Assembly: GCA_022712975.1 (NCBI GenBank)
Contig: JAFLJO010000167.1
Coordinates: 1 to 39,913, forward strand
Source of the DNA: Desulfocapsa sp.
Lineage (GTDB): Bacteria; Desulfobacterota; Desulfobulbia; Desulfobulbales; Desulfocapsaceae
DNA length: 39,913 nucleotides
Reading direction: 5' to 3'
A program made the position numbers and the translations under genes. Below, one piece after another: positions 1 to 7,841 of this stretch; the stretch's first letter is position 1; every line of letters starts with the position of its first letter. The notes under the pieces are model-generated. The model was not told where the DNA came from and ran no database searches. It saw nothing but the letters and a program-made list of their open reading frames with translations.

Positions 1-85
1 CGTTTTTTCAGGTACAGGTGGCGGAACAAAGGGCAAGTAGGTAAGCGCAGACTCCGAGATGTTCAAGTTATTTAGTGTACGTTCC
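1..85 (-). other. Window edge downstream of tig; possible start of an unidentified gene
   Basis: On the minus strand, downstream of the tig stop, a frame stays open to the window edge from a possible TTG at 66-64; it would begin LNISESALTYLPFVPPPVPE. There is no ATG and only a poor ribosome-binding site, and the peptide does not match the start of ClpP, which often follows tig. It may be a gene start or only spacer. Confidence 0.15.
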
Positions 86-1423
86 TTAGCTGGCACTCTC
101 TTCCTTAATCTCTTCTACGGCCTCTTCTTGCTTAGCGGGAGCTGCATCAACAAACTTTATATTCTCCCGAAGAAAGTTGAGAATTTTCTCATTCAGGATT
201 TCATTCATAAAGGGGAGCAATTCATCACGACTCTGGAAGAATTCTTTAACCTGGGCAATTGACATATTATATTGATCACCGATACGTTGGAAAGATCGAT
301 CCATATCTTCATCTTTTACTTTGATACCTTCGGTGTCAGCTATTTTTTTCAGGATAAAATCGCCGCGAACCCGTTTCTCTGCGGTTTCCCGGCTCTGCTT
401 AGCGAGGTCGTCGCGATTAATACCTGCTGATTCAAGATTCATCCCCTGTTTTTCAAGTTGTTTCTCAGTGTTTTTGATCATCTCTTCCACTTCAAAACGA
501 ATGAGACGTTCGGGAACTTCAAATGCGTGCCCTTCGAGTAGCTTTAACATGACACGATCAGTGATATCACCTTCAGCACTCTTATCTTTTTCAACCTGTA
601 AGCCTTGGCGAACACTTGCTTCCAGATCTGCAATGCTTGTAAACTTTTCATCAACATCTTTTGCAAAGTCATCGTCTAGTTCGGGCAAGACACGCTCTTT
701 AACTTCTTTAACTTGTACGCGAAACTCAATATTTTTTCCAGCAAGAACAGGATTTGCATATTCTGCGGGAAATTCAACTTCATGACTGGCATCTTCGCCC
801 TGTTTCATTCCAATAAGTTTCTCTTCAAACTCAGGACTGAGTTTCCCGGCACCAACATCCACTTGATAATTATCGTTTTTCACCTCTTTCATGGCTTTGC
901 CGTTGTGAAATCCTTCAAAATCAACAAGGATTACATCGCCAGTCTCTACGCCACGATCAGTAACAGATCGAAGTGGAGCCATATCCCGACGAAGTTCTTC
1001 AATCTCGACTTCAATCGCAGCATCACTTATTTTACTCTCAATTTTTTCAACTTCTATACCTTTGTATTCACCAAGTTCAAACTCTGGTCTGATATCAATG
1101 TTTGCAATATAGGTAAATGTTCCATCTTCATTAAATACAGGCAACTTAATATCAGGATGAACAACAGGTTCTATTTTTTCCTGCTCTATCGCATCAAAAT
1201 AGCTCTCCTGTACCAGCTTTTCACCAATTTCAGCCTGTACCTGCCCCTGATAATTTCTGATAATTACGGTACGAGGCACCTTGCCACGGCGAAAACCTTT
1301 TATTTTAGTTTCACGTTGCAGTTTGCCATAAGCTTTTTCAAGTTTTTTCTGCACTCCTTCTTTAGGGAGAGTGATGGTGATTTTTTTTGTAAGCACACTG
1401 ACATCTTCTACAACTACATCCAT
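86..1423 (-). CDS. tig: Trigger factor, ribosome-associated chaperone and prolyl isomerase
   Basis: Trigger factor binds beside the ribosome exit tunnel, shields nascent chains and has FKBP-type peptidyl-prolyl isomerase activity. The 445-residue product has the usual three-part layout. The N-terminal ribosome-binding domain carries the signature GFRRGKVPR near residues 43-51. A central FKBP domain lies at roughly 150-245 (GDVILVDFEGFHNGKAM, then a VGAGKLSPEFEEKLIGMKQGE segment). A long helical C-terminal chaperone domain ends in an acidic, lysine-rich tail. Length is normal for the family. It lies directly downstream of a tRNA-Leu on the same strand, an arrangement common in Desulfobacterota. 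The identification is secure. Confidence 0.97.
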   Translation of the reverse strand: MDVVVEDVSVLTKKITITLPKEGVQKKLEKAYGKLQRETKIKGFRRGKVPRTVIIRNYQGQVQAEIGEKLVQESYFDAIEQEKIEPVVHPDIKLPVFNEDGTFTYIANIDIRPEFELGEYKGIEVEKIESKISDAAIEVEIEELRRDMAPLRSVTDRGVETGDVILVDFEGFHNGKAMKEVKNDNYQVDVGAGKLSPEFEEKLIGMKQGEDASHEVEFPAEYANPVLAGKNIEFRVQVKEVKERVLPELDDDFAKDVDEKFTSIADLEASVRQGLQVEKDKSAEGDITDRVMLKLLEGHAFEVPERLIRFEVEEMIKNTEKQLEKQGMNLESAGINRDDLAKQSRETAEKRVRGDFILKKIADTEGIKVKDEDMDRSFQRIGDQYNMSIAQVKEFFQSRDELLPFMNEILNEKILNFLRENIKFVDAAPAKQEEAVEEIKEESAS

Positions 1424-1530
1424 TCTATCCGTCCTTTATTAATTTTTTACCTGAAAATTAAATATATTCAGGTCATGTTGATTTGAGAATTCATAATTTT
1501 CCAGAATTAAACGATTACCATTTTACTGAA

Positions 1531-1614
1531 TGGTGCGAGAGGGGGGACTCGAACCCCCATGCACAAGGCGCTGGTTCCTAAGACCAGTGCGTCTACCAAT
1601 TCCGCCACCCTCGC
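1531..1614 (-). tRNA. tRNA-Leu (anticodon UAG)
   Basis: The minus strand reads GCGAGGGTGGCGGAATTGGT and ends in an encoded CCA. The anticodon stem CTGGT/ACCAG encloses the loop CTTAGGA, giving anticodon TAG. The acceptor stem GCGAGGG pairs with CTCTCGC, the T-loop GGTTCGAGTCC is canonical, and the extended variable arm expected of tRNA-Leu is present. The gene lies about 100 bases upstream of tig. Confidence 0.96.
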
Positions 1615-1942
1615 ATTTCCAGACAACAAATGATACATCAAATATCAAGGAATAATTTTTGTAATCTGTTAGTAAATAATTCACATCATCGCTACAGTCA
1701 AGACCGATGCGCAATTCAGAGAAAAAAAACTGCCTTTTTTATCACTTTAAGAGTAAAAACAAATCAATTAAAGTCTGAACCTTGCCAAACAAATCAACAG
1801 AGACTACTATCTCTCTCCATTGTAGAAGACGAATCGACACTCATCCCTTCATGCTGTGTCGTCCCGTTATCTCATTCAAAGACTTTTATTATCTTAAAAT
1901 CTGGTAACTAAACCATATCCTATTAAATTAATAGAGGAATCG
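1615..1942. other. Intergenic stretch without a recognisable gene
   Basis: This AT-rich spacer separates the minus-strand tRNA-Leu from the plus-strand thioredoxin-like gene. Its short open frames have no recognisable product. The promoters of both flanking units must lie here, but no convincing -35/-10 pair was picked out. A weak purine-rich site (GAGGAATCG) precedes the ATG at 1943. Confidence 0.5.
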
Positions 1943-2854
1943 ATGAAATACAAACAGAACCTTGTAGCCTGTGCTATACTTATGCTTTTTCTTTCAACCT
2001 CTTCGGCACTTGCTGCCGCCAATGTCTCAGGACAGAGTAAGGTTCAGTTACAGGTTGGAAAAACATGGCAGCTTCCCGCTAAACCACTAGATATTGTTTA
2101 TTCTCTTGATGGCAAAAAGGTTTTTATACTCACCAAACAAAATCAGGTTTTAGTATATAAAGCCGATGGCGAACTTCTTGGCAAAATCGATGTTGAAAAA
2201 GGAGTGTCTGCCATAGACATTGCGCCCAGGGGTGAAAAGCTCTTTTTAATAAACCAGAATAACAATAGTTTTACTGACCTCTCCGTCGATTTCATAGTGA
2301 ATGTTGATATAACCGGGTCGCCCTATATTGGTCCGGACGATGCCCCGGTTACTATCGCCGTTTTTACGGACTTTGAGTGTGTTCATTGCGGCAAAGCAGC
2401 GCCGCTACTCGAACAAGTGCACGAGAAAAACCCTGACACCGTAAAGATTGTATTTAAAAACATGCCTCTGAACTTTAATAAGTTTGCAGTTCCTGCTGCG
2501 CTTGCAGCCCTTGCTGCCGGAGAACAGGGAAAGTTCTGGGAATTTCATGATGAACTATTTGCCATCAGCCCAAAACTGTCTCCTAAAGATATTAATGGGA
2601 TTGCAACAAAGCTTGGCTTGGATATTGCTAAATTTACAAAAGATATGACATCTCCTTCAATCAAACAAAAATTAACTAAAGATATTGAGGATGCTCAAGA
2701 TGCCGGAGTTACCGGAACTCCAACAATTTTTGTAAATGGTAGCAAAGTTAAAAATCGTTCTCTTTCTGCTATCCAAGAACTCATTGATAAGGAACTATCC
2801 AAGAACTCATTGATAAGGAAATTGCCCAAAAGGCCAAATAATAATGGCCAATAG
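1943..2854 (+). CDS. Periplasmic DsbA-like thioredoxin-fold protein with altered C-terminus
   Basis: A predicted secreted thiol-disulfide oxidoreductase of the DsbA/thioredoxin_4 class. Residues 1-25 form a signal peptide (MKYKQNLVACAILMLFLSTS, then SALAAA). Residues about 35-115 form an all-beta segment with propeller-like repeats (YSLDGKKVFILTKQNQVLVY). The thioredoxin domain starts near residue 127 (GSPYIGPDDAPVTIAVFTDF) with active site C-V-H-C. The cis-proline loop TGTPTIFVNG lies near residue 260. The last 20 or so residues are not original: a perfect 26-bp tandem duplication at 2769-2820 shifts the frame, replaces the ancestral end and makes the gene overlap phoH by 11 bases. The fold is secure; the physiological partner is unknown. 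Confidence 0.85.
   Translation: MKYKQNLVACAILMLFLSTSSALAAANVSGQSKVQLQVGKTWQLPAKPLDIVYSLDGKKVFILTKQNQVLVYKADGELLGKIDVEKGVSAIDIAPRGEKLFLINQNNNSFTDLSVDFIVNVDITGSPYIGPDDAPVTIAVFTDFECVHCGKAAPLLEQVHEKNPDTVKIVFKNMPLNFNKFAVPAALAALAAGEQGKFWEFHDELFAISPKLSPKDINGIATKLGLDIAKFTKDMTSPSIKQKLTKDIEDAQDAGVTGTPTIFVNGSKVKNRSLSAIQELIDKELSKNSLIRKLPKRPNNNGQ
2769..2820 (+). repeat. Perfect 26-bp tandem duplication inside a coding sequence
   Basis: Bases 2769-2794 and 2795-2820 are identical; each unit starts CTATCCAAGAAC and ends GATAAGGAA. Because 26 is not a multiple of three, the second copy is read in another frame. Removing one copy gives an end reading ELIDKEIAQKAK followed by TAA, just before the phoH ATG at 2844. 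Confidence 0.95.
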
Positions 2855-3830
2855 TCAACTAAGCAGGGAACTTTCTTTTCCCGATAATAATCTTGCGGGA
2901 ATCCTGTATGGGGAGCTAAACAAAAACCTCCAACTGGTTGAGCAAAATATCGGGGTTACAATTCATGTTCGAGGAAACGGTGTTACTATCACCGGACTCG
3001 AACATGAAGTCTTGCTCACCTCAGATCTTCTTGTACAGTTTTATGATCTTATAGAGAAGGATTTTAAAATATATAGTTCTGATTTCGCCTTTGGTCTCCG
3101 TGTTTTGGAAGCAACACCTGATGCCAAACTTGCAAAAATATTTCTGGATAAAGTGTATATTACTGCCCAGAATCGTATCATCTCCCCAAAGACAAAAAAC
3201 CAGAAAACATATATTGATGCTATCCGCAATAATGACATAGTATTCGGTATTGGTCCTGCTGGAACCGGAAAAACTTATCTTGCTGTAGCCATGGCTGTTT
3301 CAGCGCTCACCACTGGTCAAGTAAGATCTATAATCCTCACGCGACCAGCCGTAGAAGCCGGAGAAAAACTTGGCTTTCTGCCGGGAGATATTGCCCAAAA
3401 AGTAAACCCCTATCTTCGCCCACTCTATGATGCCTTAAGCGATATGCTCGGATCTGAAAAAAGCAGTGATTATATCGAACAGGGAATCATTGAAATTGCC
3501 CCGCTTGCCTTTATGCGTGGTCGTACTTTGAGTAATGCTTTTATCATCCTGGATGAAGCTCAAAACACCACCAGAGAACAGATGAAAATGTTTCTCACCC
3601 GGGTCGGATTTGATTCCATGGCTGTCATTACAGGAGATGTCACTCAGGTTGATCTCCCTCGTTCCGAGCAATCCGGCCTCTTACACGTAAAGAAGATTCT
3701 AAAAAATATTAATGGTCTTCAATTCTGTGCTTTTTCTAAAGATGATGTGGTTCGACACCCGTTGGTGCAAAAAATTATTGGCGCCTATGAAAAAAATTCG
3801 GACTTAAAAACACTTCGCCATTCATCATGA
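2844..3830 (+). CDS. phoH: PhoH-family ATPase (YbeZ-like)
   Basis: A 328-residue PhoH-type P-loop ATPase. Walker A is GPAGTGKT at about residues 136-143 and Walker B is IILDEAQNTT at about 235-244. A small N-terminal KH-like region (VTIHVRGNGVTITGLEHEV) precedes the ATPase core, as in YbeZ/PhoH-L proteins. These proteins pair with the endoribonuclease YbeY in ribosome and RNA maturation, and ybeY follows here with a 4-base ATGA overlap, so the two are probably translationally coupled. The HD-phosphohydrolase gene that often lies between phoH and ybeY is absent. The start overlaps the altered 3' end of the upstream thioredoxin gene. Confidence 0.95.
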   Translation: MANSQLSRELSFPDNNLAGILYGELNKNLQLVEQNIGVTIHVRGNGVTITGLEHEVLLTSDLLVQFYDLIEKDFKIYSSDFAFGLRVLEATPDAKLAKIFLDKVYITAQNRIISPKTKNQKTYIDAIRNNDIVFGIGPAGTGKTYLAVAMAVSALTTGQVRSIILTRPAVEAGEKLGFLPGDIAQKVNPYLRPLYDALSDMLGSEKSSDYIEQGIIEIAPLAFMRGRTLSNAFIILDEAQNTTREQMKMFLTRVGFDSMAVITGDVTQVDLPRSEQSGLLHVKKILKNINGLQFCAFSKDDVVRHPLVQKIIGAYEKNSDLKTLRHSS

Positions 3831-5029
3831 CTGCACATTTGACCATCAACTTTGAGAACAACTCTTTACGTATTAATAAAAAACTTCTCCAAAGGCGTGC
3901 ATCTTGGCTTATGTGCCAAAATAACGTCGCTGACCATGACCTTTCCATTCTTCTTGTTAATGATGAAGAAATTAGCTGGCTCAACAATCACTACAGAAAT
4001 AAACAGGGCCCTACCAATGTCCTTTCTTTTCCTTTTGCCAGTGAAAATGACGAATATCCTGAATTCAGTTCAGTGCTTGCAAAAGAACTCGGTGATATTA
4101 TTATATCAGTTGAAACTGCATTAAAAGAAGCAAAAAAACTTAATGTCAGCCTCCATGATCGGATTACTTGGCTGATCACCCATGGCTTACTTCATCTTTT
4201 AGGACACGACCATGATCGATCCGAAAAAGAAGCTCTTGAAATGTGGGATCTTGAAATCAAACTCATCCAACAATTACAAAATTCCAGGAGTACTCAGATG
4301 ACACACTTAGCCATTAACGTTGATCATGTTGCGACCGTACGTAATGCCCGCGGTACAGCAGAGCCCGACCCTGTTACTGCGGCGTCCATCTGTGAGCTTG
4401 CAGGAGCTGCCGGGATTGTTATTCATCTCAGGGAAGACAGACGTCACATACATGATCGTGATGTTCGATTACTTCGGGAAACTATCAAAACCCGGATGAA
4501 CCTTGAAATGGGTGACAACAAAGAAATAATTGAAATCGCACTGAACCTCAAACCGGATATGGTGACACTCGTTCCTGAAAAACGGAAAGAGTTGACAACT
4601 GAGGGTGGACTTAATGTCTCCAGTCAGAAAAAGAAACTGGCAAAAACGATACATCGAATGGAAAAAGCAGGAATTCCTGTTTCACTTTTTATCGATCCTG
4701 ATACCAAACAGGTAAAAGCAGCCCATGCCATTGGAGCCACCTATGTGGAACTTCACACGGGACGTTATTGCGATGCAAGCAATGAGACAGAACGGGAAAG
4801 AGAATATCAATATATCGTATCCGCTGCAGAAGAAGCCTACCAGATGGGACTACGAGTAAATGCTGGACATGGCTTGAACTATCAAACCACTGCCAAAATT
4901 GCAGCACTTGACACCATAGAAGAGCTCTCCATTGGACATGCTATTATAACCCGTGCGGTTTATGTGGGTCTTGATCAGGCAGTAAGAGAAATGGCGAAAA
5001 TTATCCGGGATGCTTCCATTGTTTTTTGA
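3827..5029 (+). CDS. ybeY-pdxJ: YbeY-PdxJ fusion: endoribonuclease plus pyridoxine 5'-phosphate synthase
   Basis: One 400-residue frame encodes two complete enzymes. Residues 1-157 are YbeY, the zinc-dependent endoribonuclease of 16S rRNA maturation and ribosome quality control, with the metal motif HGLLHLLGHDH near residues 120-130. Residues 158-400 are PdxJ, which condenses 1-deoxyxylulose 5-phosphate with 3-amino-2-oxopropyl phosphate to pyridoxine 5'-phosphate. PdxJ landmarks are LAINVDHVATVRNARG, the EPDP loop, HLREDRRHI and ELHTGRYC. The ATG of the PdxJ part (4298) is in frame and preceded by a good AGGAG site, so PdxJ could also be made alone. Each half has its normal free-standing length, and the joint is only a few polar residues (NSRSTQ). 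Both assignments are firm; whether the fusion is the main product is unknown. Confidence 0.93.
   Translation: MTAHLTINFENNSLRINKKLLQRRASWLMCQNNVADHDLSILLVNDEEISWLNNHYRNKQGPTNVLSFPFASENDEYPEFSSVLAKELGDIIISVETALKEAKKLNVSLHDRITWLITHGLLHLLGHDHDRSEKEALEMWDLEIKLIQQLQNSRSTQMTHLAINVDHVATVRNARGTAEPDPVTAASICELAGAAGIVIHLREDRRHIHDRDVRLLRETIKTRMNLEMGDNKEIIEIALNLKPDMVTLVPEKRKELTTEGGLNVSSQKKKLAKTIHRMEKAGIPVSLFIDPDTKQVKAAHAIGATYVELHTGRYCDASNETEREREYQYIVSAAEEAYQMGLRVNAGHGLNYQTTAKIAALDTIEELSIGHAIITRAVYVGLDQAVREMAKIIRDASIVF
4286..4300 (+). promoter_or_regulatory. Internal ribosome-binding site and ATG for the PdxJ half
   Basis: AGGAG at 4286-4290 lies seven bases before an in-frame ATG at 4298-4300, exactly where free-standing PdxJ proteins begin. 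This suggests either a recent stop-codon loss between two genes or dual production of fused and free PdxJ. Confidence 0.65.
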
Positions 5030-5110
5030 TGCACAAAGACTATTTTCAACTGACAATAGACTTTAAAAGAAATTGACAAACAAATCAGCTCAGTGGTATA
5101 AACAACTCAC

Positions 5111-5196
5111 GCCCGAATGGCGGAACTGGTAGACGCAAGGGACTTAAAATCCCTCGGTCCTAGACTGTGCGAGTTCGATTCTCGCTTCGGGCACCA
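5111..5196 (+). tRNA. tRNA-Leu (anticodon UAA)
   Basis: The sequence starts GCCCGAATGGCGGAACTGGT and ends with encoded CCA at 5194-5196. The anticodon stem AGGGA/TCCCT encloses CTTAAAA, giving anticodon TAA. A long variable arm and the T-loop GTTCGATTC are present. A terminator follows immediately. Confidence 0.96.
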
Positions 5197-5209
5197 TTTA
5201 GAACACAGT

Positions 5210-5245
5210 AAACCCAACAAGTTACAATGCTTGTTGGGTTTTCTG
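5210..5245 (+). terminator. Rho-independent terminator of tRNA-Leu(UAA)
   Basis: AAACCCAACAAG at 5210-5221 pairs perfectly with CTTGTTGGGTTT at 5230-5241 around an eight-base loop and runs into a T tract. It lies 13 bases after the tRNA. Confidence 0.85.
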
Positions 5246-5279
5246 GTTTCTGGCTTCTGGCTTCACATTTACAAGTAAT

Positions 5280-5588
5280 TTAATTTCTTTTCTTCCTTAC
5301 TCTGGTTTTCAATAAGTTGTTTTTCTCAGCCATGCGTCGATCATATTCGTCAAAAGGATTTTCTTCGACACCAAAGACTTCTTGCCAACCTTTTTCCGCT
5401 TCAAGAATCAGGCTGACCTTTATCCATGATTCCAGAGATGTCGTTCCTTTCCCCCTCTCCATGCCACCCAAACGATTCAATCCTATGCCTGCCCTTACAG
5501 CTAACTCTTGTTGAGTCATTTGAGCCTCAACACGCATTTTACGCAGCCTGAGTCCCATATCCACAACAACCTGTTTATCATGTTTCAT
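5280..5588 (-). CDS. hipB: XRE-family antitoxin and repressor, HipB-like
   Basis: A 102-residue helix-turn-helix protein. The HTH spans about residues 9-65 (MGLRLRKMRVEAQMTQQELA, then GIGLNRLGGMERGKG) and is followed by a basic tail. It lies four bases downstream of hipA on the same strand and is almost certainly its cognate antitoxin and autorepressor. The order is toxin first, the reverse of Escherichia coli hipBA, which is seen in many HipA-like loci. The HTH call is clear; the antitoxin role is inferred from the neighbour. Confidence 0.88.
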   Translation of the reverse strand: MKHDKQVVVDMGLRLRKMRVEAQMTQQELAVRAGIGLNRLGGMERGKGTTSLESWIKVSLILEAEKGWQEVFGVEENPFDEYDRRMAEKNNLLKTRVRKKRN

Positions 5589-5592
5589 TTGC

Positions 5593-6930
5593 CTACCTCA
5601 TTCTCGATCCGAAATCGGTATCAGACCCATCTTGTTCCACACCCTTTTTTTTTGCAGCTTTTAGCAGATCCACAACAATAGAGCTTTTGGCTTGTGTTGA
5701 TATTTTTGAAAAGCGTTGTTCGATATCATAACGCAACTTACCAGTATGTTTCTTAGACACTCCACACTTATCAAAAATTTCTGTCCAGTTTTTCATTCGA
5801 TTGATCACATCGTTGAGTAACTGCTTAGATTTCTGTGCTGACAGTCCAAATTCTTTTCCCTCGGCAAGCAAATCAGGCCTTTCAATATTGTCATGTTTAC
5901 CATTGACCTTTAATATTTGGCCAGATTGGTAAATATTTGGCACGATGTCGTAAGCAGGGCTTAATCTCAAACCATTTGTGGTGTGAAGCATAGCAAAATT
6001 CTGAAGATGGTCATCTGCATTTCTTAGCATAACATTTACAACCATTTGACGATAAAACAACTCTACGTCTCTCTCTGGCTGATATGAAAACCGACGTAGA
6101 ACTTCTGCAAGATCCGAGTAATTAACCTCATAATAATCCTCTGCTCCTGTCATAGTCTTAAAGCTAATCATTGCGTTACGCCCACCTTCCCGGCTTATAT
6201 CAAAGCGCTCAATCAAAAAAACATTGCGCTTACCGATATTATGAACTTCAAAATCAGGTACTTGTAAGCCAGCTTGTCTTGCCAGAGTCATCCCCGCATT
6301 TTCCAGGGATGCGAAAAGTTTCGGATCTGGATCTTTAATACTGCTTAGCTTAGCCAGATACAGTATGTCCTCTTTTTTTGTGAGAACCTTTGGTCTTGCC
6401 CCACCCGCTGAGCTGCCGCATCCAAGCACATGCTGCAGTTCATCAGAGTTGACGTCAACAGACTCCTCAAGTAATTCAGCTTCTCGTATTGCCTCAATAA
6501 TATCGCGAAAAGGAATGGAGTTATCGATAATTTCTGGTTTGTCATCCACCTGAGAATACATCAAACGGCCGAGTCCTTTGTTATTCAAAACACTCAGAAG
6601 ATGCACTGGCTTGCAACGTTGTAAATCAAGATTACCTTGCCTGGCAAGAAGCTGTCTTCCCCAGGCATCAGGTAAGGAATCTTCAAAAACAGAATGAACA
6701 CCAGTATTGAAGTTCGGAGCATCAAATACCTTGTTGTGTATCAACGGCAGGTTCACCGGATCCACAGGATATACTTTTGAATGGTTTAAATAGTTAGAGT
6801 CATATAAAAAATATCCCTTAAGATGTCCCTGGCTATTCAGGTTTTGAGAGAGAAGACGTCCAACCTTGAGAACATCTCCATTTGGCATCGCAGCAAAAAC
6901 ATATAAGTCTAGTTCATTACCATATTCCAA
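5593..6930 (-). CDS. hipA: HipA-type serine/threonine kinase toxin
   Basis: HipA kinases phosphorylate glutamyl-tRNA synthetase or related targets, arrest translation and promote persistence. The 445-residue product keeps both the N-terminal HipA coupling region and the C-terminal kinase core. A glycine-rich loop GCGSSAGGARPK is at residues 170-181 and a likely ATP-binding lysine in LAKLSS is near 194. The catalytic N-x-D-x-H-x-x-N pattern is at 304-311 (NADDHLQN), with D306 as probable base and N311 as metal ligand. YDIVPN at 327-332 carries the second metal ligand. No key residue is missing, so the toxin is probably functional. Its promoter should lie in the palindrome-bearing spacer at 6931-7338. 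Confidence 0.92.
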   Translation of the reverse strand: MEYGNELDLYVFAAMPNGDVLKVGRLLSQNLNSQGHLKGYFLYDSNYLNHSKVYPVDPVNLPLIHNKVFDAPNFNTGVHSVFEDSLPDAWGRQLLARQGNLDLQRCKPVHLLSVLNNKGLGRLMYSQVDDKPEIIDNSIPFRDIIEAIREAELLEESVDVNSDELQHVLGCGSSAGGARPKVLTKKEDILYLAKLSSIKDPDPKLFASLENAGMTLARQAGLQVPDFEVHNIGKRNVFLIERFDISREGGRNAMISFKTMTGAEDYYEVNYSDLAEVLRRFSYQPERDVELFYRQMVVNVMLRNADDHLQNFAMLHTTNGLRLSPAYDIVPNIYQSGQILKVNGKHDNIERPDLLAEGKEFGLSAQKSKQLLNDVINRMKNWTEIFDKCGVSKKHTGKLRYDIEQRFSKISTQAKSSIVVDLLKAAKKKGVEQDGSDTDFGSRMR

Positions 6931-7338
6931 AGTCTTTTTTTCTCCCTGTAAGTTACTGTTGGCACATCCACAATGTTTAATATATCACTTATTATGTCAT
7001 ATAAGTACAATTATAGTTGCTATAACATATAACAGACATTAGCAAGGGCAGTATCTGTTTTTCTGGCTCTTTTGAAATTTGAGTGGGTAAATTAAGATCA
7101 TCCCTTGTAGGATCCCCCTGTGTCAGGATAGTTGACGCATTTTTATTCATTTAGAGGAAAGTGGTGTTCCCATTATTCTTGTCCGTGATTGTTTAGGAAC
7201 GGGAGCTAAATAACTTGAACATGATGCCCTGTGGGCAGAAGGTATTCGGTATTCGGTATGCGGTTTTCGGCAAACAACATAGGAACAACTCCCACAGAAA
7301 CTTTGATTTTCCGATACATTAAAATATGAATAATGTAC
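6931..7338. other. Decayed spacer between hipA and the ferritin-like gene
   Basis: About 400 bases without a gene. It holds the hipA promoter region with inverted repeats, a GCCC-TGT-GGGC hairpin near 7225-7237, and a small degenerate tandem array of ATTCGGT units at about 7243-7270. Such simple repeats often mark old insertion or recombination events. No open frame of substance was found. Confidence 0.5.
6987..7025. promoter_or_regulatory. Inverted repeats upstream of hipA, candidate HipB operators
   Basis: TTATAG-TTG-CTATAA at 7011-7025 is a perfect six-base inverted repeat, with a related TTAT-N5-ATAA element just before it. The pair sits 60-95 bases upstream of the hipA start, a suitable place for autorepressor binding. 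No binding is shown by sequence alone, and AT-rich DNA makes such repeats fairly easy to find. Confidence 0.4.
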
Positions 7339-7815
7339 TTAAGCCCCTGTCTTCGCCAGCATATTGCCAATCAGTTTGATATGTGACATCTCTTCTTTAA
7401 TAATATCTTCCAAACGGTTCTTTCCAAGGTTTTCAGGTACCATATCTTTTAAACCCATGAAAAAAACAATGGCATCTTTTTCTGCAACGAGCGCTGCTTT
7501 CAAGATTTCTTTCATGGAAGAGGTATCAATCTCTTTTTTGAAAAAGACCCTGGTATCGACAAGTGCCTTTAAGTAGGCCATTGTCTCTTCTTCAGGATCA
7601 AAGGTGCTGCTCTCTTTATCTCTGGATGTTAAGGATGCACGCATTTCTGCAAAGATTTTCCCGTGTTTATCTTCCATGGCAGCAAGGCCCAGCAGTACTT
7701 TCCTGTTTGCTTCGTCGGTTATGTTTGCCGCAGAATTGCGATAAAAATCTGCGCCATTTTTTTCAAGTTGCTCGGCCATTTCAAAAACTTCATCTGCACT
7801 AAAATCAAAGTTCAT
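7339..7815 (-). CDS. Ferritin-like diiron protein (rubrerythrin-type four-helix bundle)
   Basis: A 158-residue helical protein of the rubrerythrin/ferritin-like superfamily without a rubredoxin domain (no CxxC pairs). Iron-ligand motifs come in the two expected halves: an early glutamate in EKNGADFYR near residue 18 and MEDKH near 48-51, then EKDAIVFF near 113 and EEMSH near 141-145. Relatives reduce peroxide or store and sense iron. It is the last gene of the long minus-strand electron-transfer operon, 26 bases after flxA, so a role in protecting or supplying this iron-sulfur-rich complex is a reasonable inference. Confidence 0.8.
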   Translation of the reverse strand: MNFDFSADEVFEMAEQLEKNGADFYRNSAANITDEANRKVLLGLAAMEDKHGKIFAEMRASLTSRDKESSTFDPEEETMAYLKALVDTRVFFKKEIDTSSMKEILKAALVAEKDAIVFFMGLKDMVPENLGKNRLEDIIKEEMSHIKLIGNMLAKTGA

Positions 7816-7841
7816 ACTATTTTCTCTTTTTTTTTACTGCC

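Noticed and set aside
1449..1473. Inverted repeat ACCTGAA...TTCAGGT between tRNA-Leu and tig
   Set aside because: The stem is short with an AT-rich loop and has an A run rather than a T run in the direction of transcription, so it is not called a terminator.
713..1486. A 257-residue plus-strand frame opposite tig
   Set aside because: It is the antisense shadow of trigger factor and is rich in Phe, Ile and Lys with no recognisable domain.
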